Assembly: GCF_014645235.1 (NCBI RefSeq)
Contig: NZ_BMLM01000001.1
Span: forward strand, 310,001-374,000
Direction: 5' to 3'
DNA: 64,000 nucleotides
Source: Agrococcus terreus
GTDB lineage: Bacteria; Actinomycetota; Actinomycetes; Actinomycetales; Microbacteriaceae
Shown in pieces: positions 23,791-31,211 of this stretch (positions within the stretch are counted from its first letter, which is position 1; each line of letters starts with the position of its first letter). The translations under genes and the position numbers were made by a program. Below the pieces are notes generated by a model that saw only the letters and a list, made by a program, of their open reading frames with translations, did not search any database and was not told the origin of the DNA.

Positions 23791-24165
23791 TCAGTGCGAG
23801 CGCCGCCACTCGCCGTCGACGAGGCTGAACTCCACCCATCCGCCGCCCGCGGTCCTGCCCGTCAGCCGCACCGAGCTCACGACCCGGCTGGCGCGCACGA
23901 GCGCCGTGCGCACGTCGCGGCGGCCCGCCCAGCGGCGCAGCGCGTGGGGGTCGGTGCCGCACGCGGCGAGCTCGGCGAGGATCGCGTCGAGGTCGTCGGC
24001 GGAGTAGACGTCGTGCTGCGTGGGATGCACGGCGTCGTCGGGTCGCGCCGGGCGCCTGGCGTCGAGGGAGGTCGGATCCCATCCGCACGAGGCGCATCGC
24101 CGCTGGACGATCGTGAGGAGGGAGAGGCAGCGCGGGCACAGGTCGCCGAACGCGTCGAGGGTCAT
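23791..24165 (-). CDS. Hypothetical zinc-ribbon protein
   Basis: A 124-residue protein from ATG 24165 (AGAGG upstream). An N-terminal four-cysteine ribbon, CPRC near residue 10 and CASC near 24, suggests zinc binding. The rest (DDLDAILAELAACGTDPHALRRWAGRRDVRTALVR is paraphrased here by its DDL and HALRRW parts) looks helical and ends in an SLVDGEWRR beta-like tail. No function is recognised. The stop faces the small membrane protein gene 13 bases away. Confidence 0.6.
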   Translation of the reverse strand: MTLDAFGDLCPRCLSLLTIVQRRCASCGWDPTSLDARRPARPDDAVHPTQHDVYSADDLDAILAELAACGTDPHALRRWAGRRDVRTALVRASRVVSSVRLTGRTAGGGWVEFSLVDGEWRRSH

Positions 24166-24308
24166 GGAGGACCTCTGAGAGGTGGCGGGATCGCGCCATG
24201 CGTCGCCCCACGGGTGGGCGTTGGGCTGCGGCACTGTTCCGTCGCCCCTGCAGTGTCCCACGGCGGAGGCCCGCGCGCGCTGACCGCGCGCCGCCCTATC
24301 GCCACCTC

Positions 24309-24327
24309 GTAGGATTGCCCTACAATC
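24309..24327 (+). promoter_or_regulatory. Promoter with overlapping palindromes before the aminotransferase gene
   Basis: TACAAT (24321-24326) is a good -10. It overlaps GTAGG-N5-CCTAC (24309-24323) and GATTG-N5-CAATC (24313-24327). The latter resembles the GATTG-N4-CAATC sites at 29444 and 41509 but with a longer spacer. Either the local GntR regulator (27219-27959) or the paralogue pair could bind here. Confidence 0.5.
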
Positions 24328-24379
24328 AGAACGTCTACCAGCCGCGCGATCTCGCGCGACGACCGAAGGAGCTGAGCCC

Positions 24380-25660
24380 GTGCACGACCTCCCCGACTCG
24401 ATCCCGGCGCTCTGGAGCGCACAGGCCCACATGCCCTCGGTCCTCGGGCGCCAGCTCGTCATCGACCGCGGCGAGGGCAACTACGTCTTCACCGCCGACG
24501 GGAGGCGGCTCTTCGACGGCACCGCCGGCCTCTGGCACGCGAACATCGGCCACGGCCGGCCCGAGATGGCGGAGGTCGCCGCGGCGCAGATCCGCAGGCT
24601 CGAGACCTACCACGTGTTCGGCCGCTACGTGAACGACCGCGCGCTCGAGCTCGCCGAGAAGGTCGCCTCCGTCGCGCCCATCGACGACGCCCGCATCATC
24701 CTCAACAGCGGCGGCTCCGACTCCATCGACGTCGCCCTCAAGCTGGCCCGCCGCTACTGGCAGCTCCGGGGTCGCCCCGAGCGCACCGCGATCCTCAGCC
24801 GCGACCTGGCCTACCACGGCCTCCACGCCTACGGCACGAGCGTCGCCGGCCTCGACTTCAACCGCGAGGGCTACGGCACCGACTCGCTCGTGCCCGACAC
24901 CGTGCGCTTCGACACCTACGACATCGAGCGCGTGCGCGAGACGGTCGAGCGCGTCGGCCCGCACCGCATCGCCGCGATCATCGCCGAGCCGATCCAGGGC
25001 ACCGGCGGCGTCATCCCGCCCACGCCCGGCTACCTCGAGGGCCTGCAGGCGATCGCCGACGAGCACGACATCCTGCTCATCCTCGACGAGGTCATCACCG
25101 GCTTCGGCCGCACGGGCGAGTGGTTCGCCGCGCAGCGCTACGGCCTCCGCCCGCACATCGTCGCGATGGCGAAGGGCATCTCGTCCGGCTACTCGGCCGT
25201 CGGCGGCATCATCGTCGCGCCCGAGCTGTGGCGCCCCTTCTACGAGGCGGATGCGCCCATCTACCGCCACGGCACCACCTACTCGGGCCACGCGACCGCC
25301 GCGGCGCTCGCGCTCGAGAACCTCGCCATCATCGAGCGCGAGGGGCTGCTCGGCCGCGTGCGCGAGCTCGAGGCCGTGCTCGAGACCGAGCTCGCGGGCC
25401 TCGCCGGCGACGACCGCGTCGCCCAGGTGCGCCACGCCGGCCTCCTCGGCGGCATCGAGCTGCGGCCGGAGGTCTCGGCCGAGCAGGTCACCGACCGGAT
25501 GGTCGAGCAGGGCTGGATCGCGCGGCCGCTGCGCGGCAACGTCATCCAGCTGAGCCCGCCCTTCACCACGACCGACGCCGAGCTCCGCGAGCTCGTCGCC
25601 GCCGTGCCCACCGCCATGGACGCGCTCCGAGGCGCGCCCGTGCCCGCCGCCGCACGCTGA
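24380..25660 (+). CDS. Class III (omega) aminotransferase
   Basis: A 426-residue PLP enzyme of fold type I from GTG 24380, which follows GAAGGAG. Visible motifs are GLWHANIGHG near the N-terminus, NSGGSDSIDVALK (cofactor phosphate), LILDEVITGFGRTG (PLP Asp) and MAKGISSGYSAVG with the Schiff-base Lys. Enzymes of this group transfer amino groups from omega-amino acids or diamines (GABA, beta-alanine, putrescine) to pyruvate or 2-oxoglutarate. The aldehyde dehydrogenase that follows 23 bases later would oxidise the semialdehyde. Substrate remains open. Confidence 0.85.
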   Translation: MHDLPDSIPALWSAQAHMPSVLGRQLVIDRGEGNYVFTADGRRLFDGTAGLWHANIGHGRPEMAEVAAAQIRRLETYHVFGRYVNDRALELAEKVASVAPIDDARIILNSGGSDSIDVALKLARRYWQLRGRPERTAILSRDLAYHGLHAYGTSVAGLDFNREGYGTDSLVPDTVRFDTYDIERVRETVERVGPHRIAAIIAEPIQGTGGVIPPTPGYLEGLQAIADEHDILLILDEVITGFGRTGEWFAAQRYGLRPHIVAMAKGISSGYSAVGGIIVAPELWRPFYEADAPIYRHGTTYSGHATAAALALENLAIIEREGLLGRVRELEAVLETELAGLAGDDRVAQVRHAGLLGGIELRPEVSAEQVTDRMVEQGWIARPLRGNVIQLSPPFTTTDAELRELVAAVPTAMDALRGAPVPAAAR

Positions 25661-25683
25661 CGATCGCCGAAGGAGACATCGCC

Positions 25684-27177
25684 ATGACGACCGCGACCAC
25701 CACCCCCATCCGCCGCGACGTCGACGCCGCGCTGCTGACCGCCTCCGACGAGGCCGTCGCCAGCGTCGTGCTCGACCGCCTGCAGCTCGGCACCGGGCGC
25801 ACCTTCGAGGTGCACGACCCGGCGACCGGCCGCACGATCGCGACCCCGCCCGACCACTCCGTCGAGGACGCCCTCGTGGCGCTCGGCAGGGCGGATGCCG
25901 CGGGCCGCGCCTGGGCGGGCACCACCGCGCGCCACCGCTCCGACGTGCTCCACCGCGCCTACGGCCTGCTCATCGAGCAGCAGGAGCGGCTCGCGCACAT
26001 CATCACGCGCGAGATGGGCAAGCCGCTCGCCGAGGCGCGCGGCGAGGTGCAGTACGCCGCCGACTACGTGCGCTGGTACGCCGAGGAGGCGCTGCGCCCC
26101 TCCGGCAACTACCGCGAGAACCCCGTGGGCGGCTCGACGATCCTCACCACCCGCGCGCCGATCGGCACGACCCTGCTCATCACGCCGTGGAACTTCCCGA
26201 TGGCGATGGCCACCCGCAAGATCGCCCCGGCGATCGCGGTCGGCTGCGGCGCGGTCGTCAAGCCCGCCGCGCTCACGCCCCTCACGACCCTCGCGGTCGT
26301 CGAGGTGTTCGTGCAGGCGGGCGTGCCGGAGGAGCTCGTGCAGGTCGTCACGACCTCGAAGGCCGGCCCGTTCAGCGCCGCGCTCATGGCCGACGGCCGC
26401 GTGCGGAAGGTCTCGTTCACCGGCTCGACCGGCGTCGGCAGCGTGCTGCTCGGCCAGGCCGCCGAGCACGTCATCAAGAGCTCGATGGAGCTCGGCGGCA
26501 ACGCGCCGCTGCTCGTCTTCGACGACGCCGACCTCGAGCGCGCCGTCGAGGGCGCCGTGGTGGCGAAGCTCCGCAACGGCGGGCAGTCGTGCGTGGCCGC
26601 CAACCGCATCCTCGTGCAGGACGGCATCGCCGACGCTTTCGTCGAGGGCTTCGTGGAGCGGATGCGCGCCACGGTGCTCGGCAACGGGCTCGCCGAGGGC
26701 GTCGCGCTCGGCCCCGTGATCGACGACCGCGCCGTGCGCGGCTTCTCGCGCCTCGTGGAGGACGCCGTCGACAAGGGCGCGGAGCTGCGCACCGGCGGCG
26801 CGGCGGTCGGCGGCGACGGGCACTTCTTCGAGCCCACCGTGCTCGACCGCGTGCCGGAGAGCGCCGAGATCGCCGTCGAGGAGATCTTCGGCCCGGTCGC
26901 GTCGATCGCCCGCTTCGGGACCGAGGCCGAGGCGCTCGAGCGCGCGAACGCGACGCCGTTCGGCCTCGCGAGCTACGTCTTCTCGCAGGACGTCGACCGC
27001 GCGTTCCGGGTGGCCGACCGCCTCGACGCCGGCATGGTCGGCATCAACCAGGGCATCGTCTCGAACGTCGCGGCGCCCTTCGGCGGCACGAAGGCCTCGG
27101 GCCTCGGCCGCGAGGGCAGCGGCGAGGGCCTCGAGGAGTACCAGGAGATCCGCTTCTACAACCTGGCTCGCGGCTGA
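25684..27177 (+). CDS. NAD(P)-dependent aldehyde dehydrogenase, succinate-semialdehyde type
   Basis: A 497-residue aldehyde dehydrogenase. The general base is in MELGGNAPL (Glu), the catalytic nucleophile in GGQSCVAANR (Cys), and TPWNFPMAMATRKIAPA is typical of the GabD group. The upstream aminotransferase would produce its semialdehyde, giving a two-gene route for GABA or a related omega-amino acid. The start ATG follows GAAGGAG. The last codons are partly duplicated just after the stop (16-base copies at 27167 and 27190). Confidence 0.87.
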   Translation: MTTATTTPIRRDVDAALLTASDEAVASVVLDRLQLGTGRTFEVHDPATGRTIATPPDHSVEDALVALGRADAAGRAWAGTTARHRSDVLHRAYGLLIEQQERLAHIITREMGKPLAEARGEVQYAADYVRWYAEEALRPSGNYRENPVGGSTILTTRAPIGTTLLITPWNFPMAMATRKIAPAIAVGCGAVVKPAALTPLTTLAVVEVFVQAGVPEELVQVVTTSKAGPFSAALMADGRVRKVSFTGSTGVGSVLLGQAAEHVIKSSMELGGNAPLLVFDDADLERAVEGAVVAKLRNGGQSCVAANRILVQDGIADAFVEGFVERMRATVLGNGLAEGVALGPVIDDRAVRGFSRLVEDAVDKGAELRTGGAAVGGDGHFFEPTVLDRVPESAEIAVEEIFGPVASIARFGTEAEALERANATPFGLASYVFSQDVDRAFRVADRLDAGMVGINQGIVSNVAAPFGGTKASGLGREGSGEGLEEYQEIRFYNLARG

Positions 27178-27208
27178 CGCGCAGGCTCGCTCGCGGCTGA
27201 CGCGCGCG

Positions 27209-27237
27209 GGCGGCCGGCTCAGCGCGGGCCGGCCGCC
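27209..27237. terminator. Hairpin between convergent genes
   Basis: GGCGGCCGG and its exact complement with an 11-base loop. It lies between the rightward dehydrogenase gene and the leftward GntR gene and overlaps the latter's last codons, so it could serve both strands. Confidence 0.5.
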
Positions 27238-27959
27238 GCGCGCTCGGCGAGGATGTCGCGGATGCGCCGGTGGTTCGCCGCCAGGTGCTCGGCGACCGCG
27301 GCCCGCGCCGCCGCGGCGTCGCCGGCGCGGATCGCGTCGACGAGCACCCGGTGCTGCGCGAGCACGGCGTCGTCGGCGTGGCCCGGCTCGTCGTCGGTGT
27401 GCGACAGGATGCGCAGGTAGTAGCCCATCTCGGTGATCACCTGGGCGAAGAACGCGTCGAGGCGCTCGCTGCCGAGCCGCGCGACGATCGTGGCGTGGAA
27501 GGCCATGTCGGCCTCCACGATGGTGCGGGCGTCCCGCGTGGCCGCGGCGGCCTCCAGCCGCGCGTAGGCGGCCTCGAGCGCCTGGTCGCGGCCGCCGTCG
27601 TCCGGCAGGCCCGCGGCGAGCTCCTCGAGCCGGTGGCGGGCCGTGTAGAGGTCGTCGAGGTCGGCGACCGAGGGGGTGGCGACGACGGCACCGCGGTGCA
27701 TCTCGGAGCGCACGAGCCGCCCGCGCTCGAGCAGCCGGATGCCCTCGCGCACCGAGTTGCGCGAGATGCCGAGCGACGCGGCGAGCGTGCTCTCGGGCAG
27801 CCGGTCGCCCGGCAGCAGCGTGCCGTCGAGGATGAGCGCGGTGAGCCGGTCGGCGACCTGCTCGGGCGCGCTCGTGCGGCGCAGCGCCACGGGGTCGAGC
27901 CCGTGGGCGCGCGCGACGGGCGGTGCGCCGTCGCGCCCGGGCCCCTGCTCGCTCGTCAT
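27219..27959 (-). CDS. GntR-family regulator (FCD domain)
   Basis: A 246-residue regulator with winged helix (LPESTLAASLGISRNSVREGIRL region, about residues 53-75) and an FCD domain showing EADMAFHATIV, AQHRVLVDAI and VAEHLAANHRR. It differs clearly from the paralogue pair at 22640 and 40668. Its neighbours are the aminotransferase/aldehyde dehydrogenase pair on one side and an MFS transporter on the other; it probably controls one of these. Start ATG 27959; a Gly/Arg-rich N-terminal extension of about 35 residues precedes the helix-turn-helix. Confidence 0.8.
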   Translation of the reverse strand: MTSEQGPGRDGAPPVARAHGLDPVALRRTSAPEQVADRLTALILDGTLLPGDRLPESTLAASLGISRNSVREGIRLLERGRLVRSEMHRGAVVATPSVADLDDLYTARHRLEELAAGLPDDGGRDQALEAAYARLEAAAATRDARTIVEADMAFHATIVARLGSERLDAFFAQVITEMGYYLRILSHTDDEPGHADDAVLAQHRVLVDAIRAGDAAAARAAVAEHLAANHRRIRDILAERAAAGPR

Positions 27960-28047
27960 CGTGTGCAGTCTGCCACCGAGCGGGACCGAGCCCGCACCGC
28001 CGCATGACGCTCCGTGACCGCGATCCTGAGCATCCGCCGACAACCGC

Positions 28048-28076
28048 TTGACTACTTGCGCAGATGCGCAAAGACT
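28048..28076 (+). promoter_or_regulatory. Promoter and TTGCGCA-GA-TGCGCAA operator before the MFS gene
   Basis: TTGACT (28048-28053), 17 bases, AAGACT (28071-28076). The spacer contains a perfect 7-2-7 palindrome at 28056-28071. The ATG at 28084 is 7 bases past the -10, so a leaderless transcript is likely. The palindrome type is one used by ArsR-like repressors in actinobacteria, but no such gene is adjacent. Confidence 0.65.
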
Positions 28077-28083
28077 GATGCAC

Positions 28084-29307
28084 ATGTTCGCCGCCCTCCA
28101 GCACGCAGCCTTCCGCCGCCTGTTCGCCGCCCACGTCGTCGCCCTCCTGGGCACGGGCCTGGCGACGATCGCCATCGGCTTCCTCGCGGTCGACGTGGCG
28201 GGCGGCGACGCCGCGGGCGTGCTCGGCACCCTGCTCGCGCTGAAGATGCTGACCTTCCTCGTCATCGGCCCGCTGGCGCCGGCGATCGCCCGCCGCGTCG
28301 GCACGAAGCGCCTGCTCGTCGCCACCGACCTCGGCCGTGCCGGCGTCGCGCTCGCGCTCCCGTTCGTCGACGACGTCGTCACCGCCTTCGTGCTCGTGAT
28401 CGTGCTGCAGTCGGCCGCGGCGCTCTTCACGCCCACGTTCCAGGCGGCGATCCCGACGGTCGTGCGCGACGAGCGCCAGTACACCGGCGCCCTCGCCCTC
28501 AGCCGGCTCGCCTACGACCTCGAGGCGCTCGCCTCGCCCACGCTCGCGAGCCTCATCCTCGTCGTCGCCCCGTCGGTCGCGCTGTTCGGCGGCACGGCGG
28601 CGGGCTTCCTGGCCTCGGGCCTCCTCATCCTCTCGGTGGCGCTGCCGAAGCCCGCGGGCCCGGCGGCAGGGGAGCCCTCGCGCCGCAGCCGCCTGACCCG
28701 CGGCATCCGCCTCATGGTCGAGCTCCCGCGCCTGCGCGGCGCGCTCGCGATGCACCTCGCGCTCGCCGCCGTCGGCGCCGTGCCGATGGTGCTCACCGTG
28801 CCCCTCGTGCGCACGGGCCTCGGCGGCGACGAGGGGCAGGCGGCCGGGCTGCTCGCCGCGTTCGGAGTCGGCTCGATGCTCGCGGCGCTCGCGATGACGA
28901 CCGTCGTCGACCGCATCGGCCCTCGCCGCTACATGATCGCCGGGCTGGCGCTCGAGGTGCTCGCCGTGGCCGCCGTGTGGCCGGTGCTCGCGCTCGCGCC
29001 GGGCACGGGGGCGCTGCCGTGGCTCTGGCTCGTGTGGGGCCTCGCCGGCATGGGCAACGCCGCGGTGCTCGCGCCGATGGGGCGGGTCGTGCGCGACGCC
29101 GTCGACGACGCCGACCTGCCCGACGTCTTCGCCGCGCAGTTCTCGCTCGCGCACGGCTGGTGGCTGCTCACGTACCCGCTCGCCGGCTGGGGCGCGACGC
29201 TGCTCGGCTTCGGCCCGACGACGCTCGTGCTCGCGGCCCTCGGCGGCGCGGTGCTCGCGGTCGCGGTGCGGATGTGGGCGGTGCGGGAGCGCGTCCCCGT
29301 GGGCTGA
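28084..29307 (+). CDS. MFS transporter
   Basis: A 407-residue membrane protein with about 12 hydrophobic segments, of the drug/metabolite efflux type (AAHVVALLGTGLATIA in span 1, RRVGTKRLLVATDLGRAG in the loop after span 2-3, DRIGPRRYMIAG in the central repeat). The ATG at 28084 is chosen because the promoter predicts transcription starting there; ATG 28078 is an alternative. Substrate is unknown. A symmetrical operator in the promoter points to repression by a small dimeric regulator, possibly metal- or toxin-responsive. Confidence 0.8.
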   Translation: MFAALQHAAFRRLFAAHVVALLGTGLATIAIGFLAVDVAGGDAAGVLGTLLALKMLTFLVIGPLAPAIARRVGTKRLLVATDLGRAGVALALPFVDDVVTAFVLVIVLQSAAALFTPTFQAAIPTVVRDERQYTGALALSRLAYDLEALASPTLASLILVVAPSVALFGGTAAGFLASGLLILSVALPKPAGPAAGEPSRRSRLTRGIRLMVELPRLRGALAMHLALAAVGAVPMVLTVPLVRTGLGGDEGQAAGLLAAFGVGSMLAALAMTTVVDRIGPRRYMIAGLALEVLAVAAVWPVLALAPGTGALPWLWLVWGLAGMGNAAVLAPMGRVVRDAVDDADLPDVFAAQFSLAHGWWLLTYPLAGWGATLLGFGPTTLVLAALGGAVLAVAVRMWAVRERVPVG

Positions 29308-29321
29308 GCGCGTCGCAGCGC

Positions 29322-29349
29322 GACGGCCGGGCGGCGACGCCCGGCCGTC
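29322..29349 (+). terminator. Hairpin after the MFS gene
   Basis: GACGGCCGGGC and its exact complement with loop GGCGAC, 14 bases past the stop. The same loop and flanking bases occur in the hairpin at 35406-35433. Confidence 0.65.
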
Positions 29350-29442
29350 GTCATGCGCTCGCGCGGCTCGTGCGGCGAGCCTCGGCGACGGCTCGCGGCG
29401 GGCTTCGTGTCGTCCAGATTTCACCGGGGTAACGAAATCATT

Positions 29443-29478
29443 GGATTGTTGACAATCTGCATGAGGCGGGTCTACGTT
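29443..29478 (+). promoter_or_regulatory. Operator-promoter of the ABC/catabolic operon
   Basis: GGATTGTTGACAATCTGCA (29443-29461) holds the perfect palindrome GATTGT-TG-ACAATC and, inside it, a TTGACA -35 (29449-29454). TACGTT (29473-29478) at 18 bases spacing is the likely -10. The same 19 bases occur at 41508-41526 before the cupin gene. A GntR-type repressor bound here would cover the -35. Confidence 0.75.
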
Positions 29479-29534
29479 CACTGCAAGGGCCAGCGATGGA
29501 GCGGGCCGCCGGATCTCTTTCTACAGGGGTGAGC

Positions 29535-31190
29535 ATGCACAGTCTCGAAGTGACCGACCTGCGTATCTCGATCGGCGGGCGCACCATCGTGAACGGCACG
29601 ACGTTCTCCGTCGGCCAGGGCCAGCGCGTCTGCCTGCTCGGCGAGTCGGGCTCGGGCAAGTCGCTCACCGCCGCCGCCGTCCTCGGCCGCCTGCCCGCGA
29701 ACGCGGAGGCCGACGGCAGCATCAAGGTCAACGGCATCGAGGTGCTCGGCATCCCCGCGTCGAAGCGTCCCGAGGATGCGCGCGTCGCGATGGTCTTCCA
29801 GGACTCCGCGGTCGCCCTCAACCCGCTCGTGCGCCTCAAGGAGCAGCTCATCGAGCCGCTCCGCCGCCACCGCGGCCTCTCGCGCGAGGACGCGGCCAAG
29901 GCCGCCGTCGAGCTCGCCGAGTCGGTCGGCCTCCCCGACCCGGAGCAGATCGTCGAGCGCTTCTCGGCCGAGCTCTCCGGCGGCCAGCGCCAGCGCGTCT
30001 GCATCGCCCTCGCGCTCGCCTGCAACACCCGGCTCATGGTCGCCGACGAGCCGACCACCGCGCTCGACGTCGTCACGCAGAAGCGCGTGCTCGACGTGCT
30101 CAAGCGCTACACGGCCGGCCAGCGCACCCCCGCGCTCCTCTTCATCACGCACGACTTCGCCGTCGCCTCCGAGCTGTGCAGCGACTCCGTCGTCATGAAG
30201 GACGGCGACGTCATCGAGCAGGGCCAGGTGCACTCGATCTTCGCCCGCCCCGAGCACGCCTACACCCGCGAGCTCATCCGTGCCGCGCAGGCGGCCACGG
30301 TCGACCCCTACGTGCAGCAGTTCCGCGACGAGCTCGCGGCGCTGCGTGCGTCGGAGGCCGCGGAGGTCGCGGCGCGCCCCGTGTTCTTCGACGTCGGCCG
30401 CGTCAGCCGCAGCTACCGGATGCCGGCGAAGGGCCTGTTCGGCCCGCGCGTCGACAGGACCGCGCTGGAGGAGACGAGCCTCGCGATCGCAGAGGGCGAG
30501 CGCGTCGGCATCGTCGGGGTCTCCGGCTCCGGCAAGACGACGCTCCTGCGCCTCATGCTCGCGCTCGACGAGACCGACACGGGCGCCGTCAGCTGCCAGG
30601 GCAAGCCCGTGCGGCCCGGCACCGTGCGCGCGCTCAAGTGGTATCGGCGCAAGGTGCAGTACGTGCCGCAGGACCCCGCGAGCACGCTCGACCCGCTCAT
30701 GACGGTGCGGGCGCTCGTGCGCGAGCCGCTCGTGCGCCTCGGCGTCGAGGGCGACCACGACACGATGGTGCGCGAGGCGCTCGAGTCCGTCGGCCTCGAC
30801 GCCACGTACCTCCGCCGCCGCGCCAACGAGCTCTCCGGCGGCCAGGCGCAGCGCCTCGCCATCGCCCGCGCGATCGCGACGCGCCCCGACTTCCTCCTCG
30901 CCGACGAGCCCGTGAGCGGCCTCGACCTGCCGATGCGGGAGTCGATCGTCGCGCTGCTCCGGAAGGTCTCCGAGGAGCGCGGCACCGGCATCGTCGTCGT
31001 CTCGCACGACCTCTCGATGGTCGCGAGCCTGTGCGAGCGCACCGTCGTGATGCACGGCGGCGCGGTCGTGGAGGACCGCCCCACCCGCGAGCTGCTCACC
31101 GCACCGCGGCACGAGCGCACCAAGGAGCTCCTCGACGCGATCCCGACGCTGCATGTCGTGCCCGAGGGCATGACGCCGGTGGCGGCCTAG
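29535..31190 (+). CDS. ABC transporter ATPase with two fused nucleotide-binding domains (DppD-DppF type)
   Basis: A 551-residue protein with two complete ATPase cassettes: Walker A GESGSGKS (near 38) and GVSGSGKT (near 330), signatures LSGGQRQR and LSGGQAQR, Walker B LMVADEPTTALD and FLLADEPVSGLD. It powers the oligopeptide/nickel-type importer formed with the fused permease (31212-33116) and the binding protein (33888-35399). The ATG at 29535 was chosen because the domain begins there; an in-frame ATG at 29496 also lies downstream of the predicted transcription start. Confidence 0.9.
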   Translation: MHSLEVTDLRISIGGRTIVNGTTFSVGQGQRVCLLGESGSGKSLTAAAVLGRLPANAEADGSIKVNGIEVLGIPASKRPEDARVAMVFQDSAVALNPLVRLKEQLIEPLRRHRGLSREDAAKAAVELAESVGLPDPEQIVERFSAELSGGQRQRVCIALALACNTRLMVADEPTTALDVVTQKRVLDVLKRYTAGQRTPALLFITHDFAVASELCSDSVVMKDGDVIEQGQVHSIFARPEHAYTRELIRAAQAATVDPYVQQFRDELAALRASEAAEVAARPVFFDVGRVSRSYRMPAKGLFGPRVDRTALEETSLAIAEGERVGIVGVSGSGKTTLLRLMLALDETDTGAVSCQGKPVRPGTVRALKWYRRKVQYVPQDPASTLDPLMTVRALVREPLVRLGVEGDHDTMVREALESVGLDATYLRRRANELSGGQAQRLAIARAIATRPDFLLADEPVSGLDLPMRESIVALLRKVSEERGTGIVVVSHDLSMVASLCERTVVMHGGAVVEDRPTRELLTAPRHERTKELLDAIPTLHVVPEGMTPVAA

Positions 31191-31211
31191 GCGAGGACGG
31201 AAGGAACGGCG

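Noticed and set aside
27167-27205. Two 16-base direct repeats at the end of the aldehyde dehydrogenase gene as an insertion footprint
   Set aside because: The copies lie 23 bases apart with no mobile element sequence between; a small local duplication is enough.
25279-29481. A 1400-codon open frame on the minus strand
   Set aside because: Antisense shadow spanning four genes with recognisable domains; no family motif in it.
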